DNA of 64,000 nucleotides, taken from assembly GCA_024195585.1 (NCBI GenBank), contig SWBL01000053.1:123281-187280 (forward strand), in the 5' to 3' direction. The notes beneath the pieces are model-generated. The model was given only the letters and a program-made list of their open reading frames with translations, was not told where the DNA came from and ran no database searches. Positions 35,501 to 46,573 of this stretch are shown piece by piece. The number at the start of each line of letters is the position of its first letter. The stretch's first letter is position 1. The translations under genes were made by a program, and so were the position numbers. Source of the stretch: Aureobasidium sp. EXF-3400. Taxonomy: Eukaryota; Ascomycota; Dothideomycetes; Dothideales; Saccotheciaceae.

Positions 35501-36728
35501 TCCACAATATGTCTTTGCGCTCAGTTACCACGTCATTACTTTCTGGTTCCTTGCTCTGAGTAAAGAGGATCAAAAGAGGCACTTCCCATGGATGGAGCAA
35601 AGATTGCTCTCCCCCGACCAATCCGGACAAGTTCTTGATGAGGCCATCGTCACTGTTGACCACATCTGGCGAGTTACAGAAGGCAAAGATGTTGTGAAAC
35701 CACTTCCTCTGGATCTTGGTATGATGGGTGAACCATCAGCAGATCCAGTCACGCAAACATGGGTCTCTGAGTACTGTATCCTGACAATAAAGTGCCACCT
35801 CGATAATGGACTCGTCGAAATCACCGAGCGAAGAAGTTCCGGCACTGATCACAGTCATTTCGTCTATGCTGGCGAGGATCCACTGACCCCAGATTTGATA
35901 TACCAAGAACGTTTTGCCTCGACCATCAATGGTAACTTCAAGAGCGACCTGGAAGCTGTCATTCTTCCTACCAACGATGCCACACGTCGTGCACTTGGCA
36001 TTTTTGACCGCATCTCACCCATCGACTTCTTCAAAGCTGGCGTTATCTACATTGGCGAAAACCAAACACACGAACACGAGATCTTGGCCAATGTATCTGG
36101 ATCCCCAGACTACAATCTTTTCATTGCCGGGCTAGGTGAACGTGTCTCCCTCGTCAACAACCGTGAAAACATGGCCGGCTTGGATACCAGCGAAGGCATG
36201 TTTGACGGCAGAAGCACACTCCGCCACAGCGACACCATCACGACACTAAACTACCACGTCACCACCATGATGCCCACGAACCGTGAAACCGACCCACAAT
36301 GCACACGCAAAAAATCGCACATCGGCAACGATTTTGTAAACATCATCTTCAACAACTCCGGCCTCGAATTCGAATTTGACACTTTTCCGTCGGCGTTTAA
36401 TTACGTGTATATCGTCGTGGTTCCCGAAGCACGGCAAACGTTTATCCAAACCCGTACACGCTTGCACAACCCCGGTTGGTTTGAAGATTCGTGGTTCAAA
36501 GTGCGCGTACTCACTCGTCCCGATTTCCCGGATATTTCTTCGGCGGCGGAGACGGCGGTTGTTTCGGGGGCTGCGTTGAGTGCATACGTAAGAAATTTGG
36601 CTCTTAATGCGGAAGAGTTTTGTAGGGTGTGGAGTAACAGAGGGTTGGGGGAGTTGCCTAGTACGTGGAGGAGTAGGTTGCAGCAGATTAGGATGTTGAG
36701 GGAGAGGAATCTGGTCAAGAAGGAGTAA
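32598..36728 (+). CDS. TSC2: Tuberin homologue, Rheb GTPase-activating protein
   Basis: 1376 aa in one exon. Tuberin with hamartin accelerates GTP hydrolysis on Rheb and so restrains TORC1 at lysosome/vacuole membranes. The first 1000 residues are helical repeats with the tuberin-type pattern. The Rap/Ran-GAP domain is at about 1120-1335: FDRISPIDFFKAGVIYIGEN, then KSHIGNDFVNIIFNNSG near 1237 holding the catalytic Asn of the Asn thumb, then FNYVYIVVVPEA. Fungal orthologues have a similar length. The true start is uncertain because the first residues are not conserved and an upstream exon is possible. The gene is convergent with the SDR gene. Confidence 0.92.
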   Translation: MPMLSKIYSVSSKLSVPTSLASSREKPQYHLKNLLRELDTHDQEKDLIQLQQRICDSIDDFPVPDVEKVFRSAEKLLREQDLVKTDLGLAIIAKLAFKPECTPANRLHFFHTLYQDGSTNRYTDFPSYLLAILTDNGRQLEGFEPLLSDLTPALLQEVDSEFAEKDLRRREARTSGLPVSTSLDLVNNTVKYNARFFSDADITLLVQEMFDLRHRLAFDDPEKICDILGTLIIYTHIPKDAVLIATRTLCFLRERNGLEQKTSKTFSYFMNTHLKDETIESLLGRFEDDNTCPLEAAGAAALLELSLVNAITRHSIDLDINRLMDALARSVPEETASAYARLRLELIKVLVQDGEMQQKLLAAPDWIHIQEAIIRNAKAPLESLSVGLNKEDGALERFMKDRENRRETVRAIVSCLERIDGISLQQSRTLRRTALHVAPWLTEQQSMKLISAYQPSSFRISIGNWLGEIRELANHFILNTSCHLTLRQKALRVIKSVWRTAQQLGEEEATNTCRDLIVNALDNETNYAFRGNLVHVLLHFTVGVSDAIFYRTLEVFVKSARTSCYHELIEVPFFAEPEAPKDAKPDLDSQNQPQDEELPSILPDAGLVALLMRSSVDQLERSRRVYDEMLQLIAIPERPAEATVMLLRGLFRIRSDLDHRIFFLANSEGESLAKVLHRNSESPFLQSRRSSLQSGISIMPPVWKYGDIHGLPESPSTTVSAVLRSESKPVDGVDCSLNMRSWLEIVIQLLESASCDWEVYSYIIVHVGPQVSNQSLFAENIHEIRLLRNLVCKKIQSQTIFRPPETSNLRQGDVALCLYHILTTCIGYHWRFPRKENVDTITTLVKGLTLWDRTTIACVNALTLSCYELPVSLSRDLVRIVAQMSTIVTKSDSAIHVLEFLAGLSRIDELVNQFHGDEIKTVFGVCFSYIDYARGKKFDEQNRSRPSGPPTRNSSVVESNYRPSTEDIPQYVFALSYHVITFWFLALSKEDQKRHFPWMEQRLLSPDQSGQVLDEAIVTVDHIWRVTEGKDVVKPLPLDLGMMGEPSADPVTQTWVSEYCILTIKCHLDNGLVEITERRSSGTDHSHFVYAGEDPLTPDLIYQERFASTINGNFKSDLEAVILPTNDATRRALGIFDRISPIDFFKAGVIYIGENQTHEHEILANVSGSPDYNLFIAGLGERVSLVNNRENMAGLDTSEGMFDGRSTLRHSDTITTLNYHVTTMMPTNRETDPQCTRKKSHIGNDFVNIIFNNSGLEFEFDTFPSAFNYVYIVVVPEARQTFIQTRTRLHNPGWFEDSWFKVRVLTRPDFPDISSAAETAVVSGAALSAYVRNLALNAEEFCRVWSNRGLGELPSTWRSRLQQIRMLRERNLVKKE

Positions 36729-37141
36729 GACGGTGGTGGCTGGGTTGTGGGAGCGAAGCCTTGTTTAGAAAGGATAGTCATGAAGATCTGATAAGACAAA
36801 AAAATTGATGAAGGGTAGAGATTCTTTTGTAGTAACTGTGAATCTAACCGTAGAGATATTTATCTATACTGAAGTCTGGTAATGAAAAAAAAAAAAAAAA
36901 AAGAAGAAGAATAGTGCTTCTAGCTATTACTACTTACCTATCCTCCGCCGTGTTCTTTCTATTGAACCATACAACCTCCTACTACTATCATAACTTATAT
37001 GGCAATTCATCGCTCTTGATTGTTGATCTAACATATAAGATTGTAAATGACTACTGGACATACTCAACATTACACATCAAAGCCATTCATCCATCCATGA
37101 ACGCCTAAGACGCCAAATTTAGGCATACCCTCTCCTTGTAA
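36729..37141. other. Convergent intergenic region with A18 tract
   Basis: 413 bp between the stops of TSC2 and the SDR gene. An uninterrupted run of 18 A lies at 36885-36902, followed by AAG repeats. AT-rich, no gene. Confidence 0.6.
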
Positions 37142-37957
37142 CTATACCGAATACCGACAAAGTGTTTCACCGCCATCAATTCGTACAAGGTCTCCGTGAA
37201 CATAGCTGGACTCATCCCCAGCAAGGTACAGTGCGAGCCTTGCAACATCGGTTGTCTCGCCCCAGCGTTTCAAAGGCACCGAGTCTGCAAATGTGCGCAT
37301 GAAATCCATGTTATCGAAGAGCGTACGTGTCAATGCCGTTTTTGCATATGTCGGGCAGATACCATTGACGCGGATGCCCTCGGGCCCATACTCGATGGCG
37401 GCACAGCGAGTCAAATTTGCCTGGGCACCCTTGGAGATGTTGTAGACGGACTGGTTGGGATGGCCCTGCAGACCTGCGGTCGACACAAGATTGACAATGA
37501 CGCCTCGCTGGCCAGTCGCGGAGTTGATTTCTTGCTTTCGGAACTGGCGCACGGCGGCTTGCGTGCCGAAGAAGGTACCTTTGACGTTGACGTTGAAAGT
37601 GATGTCGAGGTCTTGCTCCGTGAATTGATCCATGAGCTTGCCTCCACGGTAGATGCCAGCGTTGTTGAACATGATGTCCAAGCGGCCAAAGTTGTGGACG
37701 GCGGCTTCAACGGCAGCGGTGACTTGAGATTCTTTGGTCACGTCGCACTGGACGAATATAGCTTGACCACCTTTGGACTTGATGATATCAGCTGTGGTTT
37801 GATCATTGTCAGATTCAAAACCTCCAGCCAGAGCCTTCTCAGTAACGTCTGCAACGATGACAGTGGCCCCTTCGGACGCAAACAGAATAGCAGAAGCTCG
37901 ACCAAGGCCGGAGCTGCCGCCGGTGATGAGGACTACCTTGTTCTGTAGGCGAGACAT
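37142..37957 (-). CDS. Short-chain dehydrogenase/reductase (classical SDR)
   Basis: 271 aa, one exon. The NAD(P)-binding motif TGGSSGLG occupies residues 12-19, the conserved Asp is at 72 (CDVT), and NNAG at 98-101. The catalytic set is Ser159, Tyr172 and Lys176 (YNISK). Length and motifs are those of classical SDRs; the closest functional groups are levodione or 3-oxoacyl reductase-like enzymes, but the substrate is not predictable. The residue after the second beta strand is Asp37 (VIVADVT), which favours NAD over NADP. No targeting signal; probably cytosolic. The upstream side holds a near-perfect inverted repeat that could be a regulator site. Confidence 0.92.
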   Translation of the reverse strand: MSRLQNKVVLITGGSSGLGRASAILFASEGATVIVADVTEKALAGGFESDNDQTTADIIKSKGGQAIFVQCDVTKESQVTAAVEAAVHNFGRLDIMFNNAGIYRGGKLMDQFTEQDLDITFNVNVKGTFFGTQAAVRQFRKQEINSATGQRGVIVNLVSTAGLQGHPNQSVYNISKGAQANLTRCAAIEYGPEGIRVNGICPTYAKTALTRTLFDNMDFMRTFADSVPLKRWGETTDVARLALYLAGDESSYVHGDLVRIDGGETLCRYSV

Positions 37958-40273
37958 GTTTGTTTGCTTGTATGTTGGAGATGGATGGAGAGGTCAGAGA
38001 CAGAGAGGGATATGTTAAAGTGGGGAGGGGTCCCCGATGTGTTGATTACCTCGGATACTTAGCAACATGACGACCAAGGGGGTGTCCAAGCGAACATGAG
38101 CCATTCACCAGCGCAAATCCTGTGCGGAGTTGGCTCATGTTTGCTTGGAGCCACTTGTAGACTACGACAGACGATCTATCCCCGCATTTCGTTTCCATCC
38201 TGCCGGTACCAGTAGTAAGATGCGGGGAATATTAAAAGCATAGAAAGGGACTGGAAAGAATGGATGATACACTGGGTTCTGTATTACCTATAATGGATAA
38301 GAAGAGTCGGCGAAAAGAGGAGGAATGACTGAATTCGATGGTACAGCTTACACAAAGTGCATTTTCTGATCTATGATCATTCAACCTCTTTCTCTATAAG
38401 AGTCTTTGGTGTAGCGTAAGTCTTTTCCGAAGACGATTCGTATGATCAGACCTCTGTCTTTTTTTTTTTTTTTTTTTTTTTTTGAAACTTGGTGAACGTG
38501 TGTTTTTCCCCAGTGTTGCTTGGTCTCTACTCTTGTTCCTAGGTTACTCTTAAAACAAAAGCCTTGCGATGCTGGTAGACGATGGGCAATTGCTTCTCAT
38601 CAGATTGGGGCAAGAACAGAGAGCTTAGGTCTAGTGATCAATCCTGTCCTGCAGACATGATGCTCCTCTTCCAAGACGTAGCAACTAGGTGAATGCAAAA
38701 AAAAATGTAGGCATCAGTATGAGCATACGCAGTGTTAGCCAAAAGATCTTTTGGGATGCAGGGAGCGTGGTCTTGCGCAATAGTGATCAAGATTTTGTCT
38801 CAGATACTCCAGAAACATCGTTTGCGCGACAATGGCACAAAATTCACGCTTGTCATTTGGCTACCACCACAGGAACACAGATCTGAGAGATCTGAAGTTG
38901 TTCTCAGCTGATGTTGAGCCTTTTCTTCTCTAGGGGCCTCCTTCTTGGAATTTTGAGAGAGCGCGTGGTCAATGTCTCTGTTCGCATGTTTTGTTCGTGG
39001 CCTTTTGAGCTTGGACGATGCTCATTGTCATACCCTGAGGCGCTTACACATCTGCCAGGTTGATTTGTTGGAAGTCGTGCAGTGTTATCCAGCTTGCGAT
39101 TGCCTGCGCTAACAACGAAGCCAATGCAGCACGACAAGCAGCCAATATCTTCCTCCTTACTCTGTCTGGGCATTGCAGAAAAGCGCCATTGTGATTGTAA
39201 TCAGTCATTGACAGCGTCAAGTCTTGGTACGTTACGACCGAAGTGAAAGCGAGACATGGGTGGTTGCATGACGAGGGCGGGACATAATCGCACAATCGAG
39301 TCGCACCAGCAATGCAGGCTCCCGAGGAGTATTACCAGATCTCCAGAGCATTACCTGGTTATGAGGACTGGTGTTCTGCGGGAGGATCTGTAGAGAACCG
39401 TTCCCACATGCAACAGAGCGAAGCGATGGGTCGTGTTGAGATGAGTATACTGGACCAGGTGTGTGGGTGTGAGTCGTACTCGGTGGTCGGGCCGCTAGAT
39501 TTCAGCAGTTGATGGGTTTGGTTTTGTTTGCGAAATGGACTTTCTTGATCCGATCGTATTGTGCTTCCGTAACCTGACAGTTCATCTGGTCAGACTTGAC
39601 GGCTACCATGGATAATGGTTGAAGTTGTTGTGATCATGAAGGCGGTAATTGGAAGCCGAGGCTGAGAAAGCGTGCCTCCGACCGACTTCACGGGACCATG
39701 CTTTTGACATGGCATGTAGTTACCTACTTCGTGAGCATGTGCCGTATACAGATTCCCAGATCATTTGAATCGGCATTCAACTAAGGTAGGCCCAAGGTTG
39801 TGATGTCGTACGAACTGCACGCCATGAGTTCAACGTTGGCTTTTCCTGCATCACCAACGGTGAAGTGACTGCGAGAACCCGTAAAATTACCCTTCTTGAG
39901 GTTGCTTGCGCAGGAACGCTGCATGTCGTCCTGCTTGGCACTTGGAAGGTCACTGAGGCTCTTCCCACTTAGCACGCGGATATTGCGGCTTGTTGGAAGT
40001 GAGGGATCATCTTCAATTGACCGAAAGCTCAATGGACTGGCGGAACGATGGCGTTCTTGCCTGGCATGCGTGCGTGCATGAGAGGACAGGAGCGGGAAGA
40101 TGAGGTATCGCATGGCATGACCACGGTGATATATATCTCCCAATGAACCTCGTAGCCCCGTTACCCTTCGTCCGGTGTTACCACTCTTCGGCTTTCTGTT
40201 ATTTGCCGCCTTCTAAGGGTTTCCCGCATCTCTTTTTCATCTCTACCTTCTCATCTCGATATATCAGAGCACC
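37958..40273. other. Long intergenic region SDR / MFS transporter
   Basis: 2.3 kb between divergent genes. It contains an inverted repeat at 38086-38148, a T25 tract at 38459-38483, and a TATATATC element near 40131 about 140 bp upstream of the transporter. I see no supported gene; ORFs on both strands are short and unremarkable. Confidence 0.5.
38086..38148. promoter_or_regulatory. Inverted repeat 18 bp, possible regulator binding site
   Basis: Left arm 38086-38103 (CCAAGCGAACATGAGCCA) and right arm 38131-38148 pair at 17 of 18 positions across a 27-bp spacer. It lies about 130-190 bp upstream of the SDR start. The arrangement could suit a dimeric transcription factor; no known site is matched. 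Confidence 0.45.
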
Positions 40274-42008
40274 ATGGCAGAGGCTCTGACGATGCCTCTT
40301 TCCGTTGATGATGAGAAGGCTCGAAAACCGTCTCTGGAAGATTCCCAGAACGATTCACTGGAATCAATAGAAAGGATAAGAGAGATTAATCCTGATATCG
40401 AAAGGAGAGTTTTACGCAAGTGTGACTGGTGGGTTGTACCTGCTCCGACAGTCATGTTCATGCTCTCCTTCATTGATCGGTAAGTTCAATCGACACGACG
40501 GAGGATACACCTCTAACGACGAGATTAGCGTCAACATTGCAAATGCCAGAATCGAAGGCATGCTGACAGATCTCCATATGGTCAACCACGACTACAATAT
40601 CGCCCTTTTCATCGTCTTCATCCCGTTCATTCTCTGTGAGACTCCAAGCAACATGATCCTGAAGCGCATCACTCCACGCGTCTGGTTGAGTTTCTTGCTG
40701 TTTGGTTGCGGGCTCATGGCTATTTGTCAAGGTGTGACAAAGTCCTTCGGTGGTCTGGTGGCCTGCCGTTTTATCCTTGGTATCTTCGAAGCCGGTATAT
40801 CTCCAGGAAGCATTCTTCTCATCACAATGTACTACCGTCGCGAAGAACTACCTCGCAGGATCTGCTGGTGGTATATGTCTGGGACCATAGCAGGCGCTTT
40901 CGGTGGTCTGCTTGCATATGCTCTGGCAAACATGTAGGTGCTCTTGAGTTTGTTGAGTGTGTACACTAATACCAGTCAGGAGCGGAGTCAGAGGCTATGG
41001 CGGATGGAGATGGTAAGTCAGCTCATCTTCTTGTTGGTGACAGAGGCTCTGACATGTTGTATAGGATATTCATCATCGAAGGATGTGTCACTGTCGTCGT
41101 GAGCATCTTCATGTATTGGTGGCTTGCAGACTGGCCTGCAGATTGTCGCTTTCTGACTCCAGATGAGCGAAAAGTACTGATGTGGCGCCTGACGGACAAT
41201 AGTGAGGGCGAAGCCAAAATGGATCGAGTCAACTGGTCCAGATGTGCGAGAGACTGGAAAGTCTGGGTTGCGTAGGTCTCCCATGCCGTTTCTGATGTGC
41301 AAAAACTAACGAACTTGCACAGAACAGCAATGTACTTTGGTGTCGTAGCTCTCAACTATTCGACTAACAACTTCAATCAGACTCTTCTAAAGGAGCTTGG
41401 CTACACATCCGCAGCAGCCCAGGTTGGTCATCCAGAATTCAGGGAGGCAAAGCTAATACGACCAGATTCACTCGATTCCTCTGTACGTCGTCGCGAGTGC
41501 CTTCTGTCTTGGGTCTTGCTACCTGTCGACATACATCAACAACCGGTTCTGGCCTTTGCAATTTGGTGTAGTCCTTGGCAGCATTGGTTTTATCATCCTC
41601 ATGGTCCAAAGATCGCCTGCAGTTGGACCCGGTGTCACATACATGGCGCTCTTTTTCATCACCAGTGCCGGGTACATCGTGCAGCCAATGGTCGTGTCGT
41701 GGGTCATGAACAATGCATCTGGACATTACAAGAGAGCATTCACCTCGGGCACCATGATCGGTTTGGGCAATGCTGGCGGACTTGTATCGAGCAACGTCTT
41801 CTTCCAGGAAGAGGCGCCATATTATCCTACCGGATATGGGGCATCATTGGCATTGCTGGTCCTGACAGGTATCGCGGCAGTAGTGTTTTACGTTGGGTTG
41901 AAGAGAGAGAATGCCAAAAGAGATGCGGGCAAGCGTGACGACCGGCTTCTGCTTTCGGATGTTGACAATCTTGGAGATGACCACCCCTCCTTCCGCTTCA
42001 GCTTTTGA
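40274..42008 (+). CDS. MFS anion:cation symporter, Dal5/allantoate permease type
   Basis: Exons are 40274-40479, 40529-40933, 40980-41012, 41065-41271, 41323-41422 and 41466-42008, giving 497 aa. The introns are 43-52 nt. The family carries organic anions such as allantoate, nicotinate or vitamins across the plasma membrane by proton symport; the substrate cannot be named. Evidence includes the N-terminal cytosolic tail with RRVLRKCDWWVVPAP, the first helix ending FIDR, FILCETPSNMILKRITPR in the loop after helix 2, GIFEAGISPGSILLITMYYR at helix 4-5, and WRWIFIIEG before helix 6. The C-terminal helices include VVSWVMNNASGHYKRA and TMIGLGNAGG. A 33-nt exon (40980-41012) is needed to keep the conserved GYGGWRW. 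Length is as expected for 12-helix members. Confidence 0.88.
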
Positions 42009-42944
42009 GCATGATGGATGACCCAAAACTTGGACATATGAGCTCTTTGGATTTCTCTAGAGAAAATTCTCTGTCGCAAGGCATCGATTACGAGACACGA
42101 TCGGCGTTGTTTTTGGTTAATGGTCCTTCTCGGCGCACCAGGGTATAGATATCTGAATTCTATCACACAAGTTGTCGCATGCTTTCTCAACAACGACGTT
42201 CAACAATTAGAAAGAACAAAATAATAAAGGAGGCTGGGAGCCGATTGACATCACTGCTGGGAGGTCCGTGCAGGAGCCTCACTCCTCGCGTCTCACGCGC
42301 TCGCTCGTTCTCCTTCACTCTCGACATGCAAGCACTGATGTTGGACGTGACGAAGCTTGAATTGATGTCTTTATGATCACCGAAAACCTTCGACTGATAG
42401 CAAACACGAAACAGTATTGGGCAGAGCGATGAGTCCTGAAAATAGTCATCGTACTGTTCATTGCTCTGCAGCTGGTCCGATACTTGTGTCTGGTCATGAT
42501 TGATTTCTCTACTAGATCGCTTGCAGGCTTCAACTTTGTGTATGAACTTTCAAGAATATGAGCTTTGGCTGATCGCTCCTACCTGCTTTGGGGCGTCATG
42601 CCCCTCATCCTGATTGCCGATGGGACGCAGCCTCCCGAGTGCCATCAAATCTGTAACACTCACTCGTTGGTCTCGACGGGATGAGCGTTTGCGAAAGTGG
42701 ATCCTTCGAGAACTGCTGGCTGCCCTCGAGTGATGGGGTGTATCGAAGCTTCACTTAGGTTCGAGGGTTCTTATTGTCGTTTGTGAGGTTTTGTCATGTC
42801 AATCACTGCGCATTGTCGTTTGCAGTGCCTTCTCGACTCGACATGATCACGCTGTCCCTCTAGTAGCTCTCAAATAACTCGACTCCTTCCCATCTGCGCT
42901 TTCATCCATCAATACTTTTCAGAGACTCGTTTTCGTTCGCTGCC
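42009..42944. other. Intergenic MFS / PTH11-like gene
   Basis: 936 bp with no supported gene. It holds the transporter 3' UTR and the promoter of the PTH11-like gene, with no repeats of note. Confidence 0.4.
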
Positions 42945-44426
42945 ATGGCCCCGATTCAGCACCCAGCCCTTTGGTTGAATCTTGCCGTCCGCGCTGCCAA
43001 TGAGCCGCACACCAGAAGTCCTCTCATCCAGGGTGTGGCCATTGGCCTCGTTCTTCTGGCGTTCGTCATCTGTACATTGCGCCTCACCATTCGCCTGGAG
43101 AGACGTACTGCGAGCTATGAAGACGGCTTCATCGTGGTTGCCATGGTGAGTCTTGATGCACGCTTGGTTTGGGGTCCTTTCCTGACACTCTTCCTTGAAG
43201 TTGTTCTCAATTCTGGAAAGCGCCATCGCATGCTTGGGTATGTCGACATTCAATCTGATCACTGGCATCCTCTCTAACTTCGAAAAGCGGCTGCCAATGG
43301 CTACGGTGCTGTCATGTCTACCCTTACTGATGAACAGCTTGCGAGAGCTCTCATGGTACCAACCCTATCTATCTTGCCCTCTGGCATCGCTAATCTGAGT
43401 AGTGGTTCTGGTGGGCCCAAGTACTGTACAAACTCACCATCTGGCCTACCAAGCTGTCAATTCTCTTTCTTTACCTTCGTGTCTTCGGTGATACGCCTAA
43501 CGTCACGGCTTTCGGAGTAAACTTTCGCAAGTCTGTGAACGCATTGATGGCCTTTTCTGCGATTTTCTGTGTTGTCACACTCATCGTCAATGTCCTCTCG
43601 TGTATTCCCGTCAGCCACTACTGGGACAAGAACTCTCCAGGTCACTGTGGCGTGGACCCCTTCAGCTGGTGGTTGGCACAGTCTCTACTCAACACCATTT
43701 CCGACATCATCATCCTTATCCTGCCAATGCCGTTGGTCAAGAACTTACTCCAAATTCCTGCCCGTCAGAAGTTTGGTCTTTGCTTGGTCTTTTCGCTTGG
43801 TGGCTTGTAAGTCGTTCTCTAATTGCCGATACTCGGCTTCGCTGACATTCTCTTCAAGTGTGGTCATTGTCACCATCATGCGCATCACAACTTTCAAGAC
43901 AGGAGGTCTCGGCGATGATACTACTTGTAAGTAACACTCTCGAAACATGCAAGGACAGCTTGCTTGGATTGAGACTAAGGCTTACCACATGACAGATGAC
44001 GGTGCTGTCACGCTCTGCTGGACCATAGTCGAAACCAACATTGCCATCATCTGTGCCTGTCTGCCGTTGCTCCGCCCTTTCATCGCCCGTATGATTCCTG
44101 GATTCTGTGGCGGTTCTGGCCTGCGCAGCAACAGCTATCCAATGGCTCAGCCTACCACTTCAGATGATTCTCCTAGGGGCAAACCTCGCAGTAGCCATGT
44201 GCCCGAAAGAATGCGCCCTCGTTCCTGGGTCGGCATTGAGACTGTCATTGGTCAAGGTGATGGGCAGACCGCTTCCGCTGGCATTCACAAGCAGATGGAA
44301 GTGGATATCACAACTGAGGCTGTCAGCATCTGCGGTACCGAATCTCTGCTTCGTCTCACATGTCAGGACGACGCGGTCAGATCTGAGGAACCCAGGGACT
44401 CGGAGTCCTCAAATGAACACAAGTAG
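42945..44426 (+). CDS. PTH11-like seven-helix membrane protein (fungal rhodopsin-domain family)
   Basis: Exons are 42945-43145, 43201-43237, 43288-43355, 43403-43806, 43859-43926 and 43996-44426, giving 402 aa. The splices restore the family pattern: a first helix GVAIGLVLLAFVICTLRL, DEQLARALMWFWWAQVLYKL, KLSILFLYLRVFG, FCVVTLIVNVLSCIPVSHYW, ISDIIILILPMPLV and WTIVETNIAIICACLPLLRP. These are hallmarks of the fungal rhodopsin/PTH11-like proteins, putative G-protein-coupled receptors at the plasma membrane. There is no N-terminal CFEM domain. The C-terminal tail (about 110 residues) is Ser/Pro-rich and cytosolic. Ligand and signalling partner are unknown. The gene borders the decayed block that starts at 44.4 kb. 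Confidence 0.87.
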
Positions 44427-44475
44427 ACTATGTCAAGCATGAAAAACATTGGAAGGTGGAGAGTTCGCTTCGATT

Positions 44476-46289
44476 TTAGCAGTAGATGATGATATCAAAC
44501 AAGAAAACATTTTCGCTTCTGATACCTTCGTCTTCTTCTCTCCGCTCGTGTACGTCTTCCTCCTCCTCTTTGTCTTCTTCAAGGTTCTTCTCCGGCTCAG
44601 TCGCAAGGCCGAAATCAAGTTCGCCACCAGCGAGGCTCGGAGAAGCAGCAGAATCATTGGTACTTGCTGTTGTGGAAACCGTCGCACTGCCAGTGGCAGA
44701 CTTTAAGAGGGCAGACTTTGAGAGGGCGGACTTCGAGAGGGCGGACTTCGAGAGCACAGACTTCGAGAGCGTAAATTTCGGGAGCGCATACTTGGATGCG
44801 AGCTTTTCAGAAAGGGTGATCTTCTTGCGTGGACTGGAGGCCGGAGTAGGAGAACGTCTGCGCTTTGTCGGCGACTCAAGGGCTATGGTTCCAGTGGGTA
44901 GATCGGCAAAGCGAGCTATGCGACTCGAAGGAGATTAGATCGGAGTTTGGTCGGATGAGGTAGTAACGTCGATGTCTATCTCGTCTAGTGGAGGCTGCTT
45001 GGTGACAGTGCGTTTAGGTGGGATGTCGCGTTCCATCATACAGTCTATATGAGGAATCAACTTAAGATCCTCACGGTTGCGTGTAACGAACACCCAGAAG
45101 GTCTTAACAGTGTTGTATGCCTCTTCCCAAGCCTGCTGGAACAAGCCAGCGGTCTGCTTCTTTGTCATCTTTCGTTCTTGTTCCTCGTCTTCAGGATCGT
45201 CACATGGATCGTCGACGAGCTTTACCGACTAGAAGCTCTTCGAAGTCATAGAGTACAGGCTAGCTATGACCTCAGAGGCTAATGGACGAGGCTTAGTGGG
45301 ACACGTAGACCGCGCCTCAAAGCGAAAGTCCTTCAGCTCTATCATGGACTGGAAGTTCTTGTCCTTGTCTGCCTAACTAAACCATGAATCGAATCTGACA
45401 GGTGCAGTTGCAGTGAGCTTGACTTTCTCCTCTAACTAAGGCTCAAGGACTTCAACCCAGACAAACTTGACGAGCATATCCTTAAGTTCCTTTTTCTGGA
45501 CATCATCTTCCATGTAGATGTCTTCATCGTTAAGGCCCAGACCTCTGGCGGCAGCCGTCATACCGGCAGACGAGGCATGGCTACGAACGCTGCCTCGGCC
45601 AACGCTTCCGTTCCTACGAGCACTACGGGCGCGGGATCCAGTTCTAACGCGAGAAGTGCCACGGCGGCACGAGGCTAAGAGGCCAGCAATGCAGCTGCAG
45701 TTTCGGTCATGGGGTGGTCGCCAGAGTCGCGAGCCTTCTAGATAGCACCAAGCGTCTGGAGCTCTTTCTTGTAGTCACTCTTAACTTTCTTCTTCATTGC
45801 AGCGAGTCTGAGCGAAAGAAGTCGCTGTATCATTGAAGGGAGAAAGCCGTCGTCGTCTACTGAATCAGCCTAGAGCCACTCCCTCTTGAACCATTCGGGA
45901 GGAGACGCCTTGTTGATTTGCTTCTGGAAGTAAGCATGACAGGCAACAGGCGAGCTTCCGTTCAACAGTGCACATTGGAGTTTGTAGCGTTCTGCTTTCT
46001 GGCCTGCGTCATATGGGTTTCGGTTGAAGTCTGCGGCCTTTGCTGGGTCGTCAGGAAGCTTGAGTGTTGCACTTTAGCTGATGGCTTGAGTGATTGCATG
46101 CTTGACTTGCTTTATTTCGATCGGGGCGAGATCCATGTAGGCGAAGATGAAACCCTCGGAAATATCCTTGTGACGGGTTTCGAAAAGGTCCTTAACGTTG
46201 TTAACGGTGAAGTATCTGTTGTCTGTCTTCGTATCAGACGTGAGCATGGCTCCAGAGGCTGCGGCATCACCGGCGCCGTCGGTAGACAT
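44476..46289 (-). pseudogene. Coding remnant with eight in-frame stops and a frameshift
   Basis: From ATG 46289 a protein-like frame starts MSTDGAGDAAASGAM and runs about 600 codons to TAA 44476. It is interrupted by TAA 46074, TAG 45870, 45738, 45675, 45436, 45373 and 45229, and TAA 44935 (left coordinates), plus one net frameshift between about 45540 and 45680. Between stops the sequence is protein-like (for example FQKQINKASPPEWFKREWL and GLFQQAWEEAYNTVKTFWVF). The C-terminus carries five LSKSA-type repeats and an acidic EEDKEEEEDVHERREEDEG stretch. All eight stops can arise from CAG or CAA by a single C-to-T change. I do not recognise the family; a transposon-borne gene is possible but unproven. 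Confidence 0.7.
44704..44778 (-). repeat. 15-bp minisatellite encoding LSKSA repeats
   Basis: About five copies of a 15-bp unit (plus strand GAGGGCGGACTTCGA with variants) inside the pseudogene. It reads as LSKSA or LSKSV on the minus strand. Confidence 0.85.
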
Positions 46290-46573
46290 GATGGGTGGTG
46301 TAAAAGCGAGTAGTCTAAGTCGATGTCAGTCAGGCTAAACACCAGATGGAAGTGAGTCTCTTATACCAACAAAGAACAAAGATGAGCAAACGCGGTCACA
46401 CAAAGAACCTGGCGCCAGCCGGATCCGGAAAAGCAGGCCGGATCCTGTTCACACAAAGAAAAGACAGAGTTAAAGGGCCAGAAGTGAAAAACAAGCCTTA
46501 CGGATCGGTCGTCTTAAGGCGCAAGAGAGGGATGATGCCGGAGATGGGTGATGTAACGGGACCAACCACTAAG

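Noticed and set aside
37196..37948. 250-codon plus-strand ORF over the SDR gene
   Set aside because: Shadow of the SDR reading frame; the minus strand has all SDR catalytic motifs.
36885..38483. A18 and T25 tracts as the tail of a retrocopied SDR gene
   Set aside because: The tract next to the SDR 3' end is A on the plus strand, the wrong orientation for the tail of a minus-strand gene.
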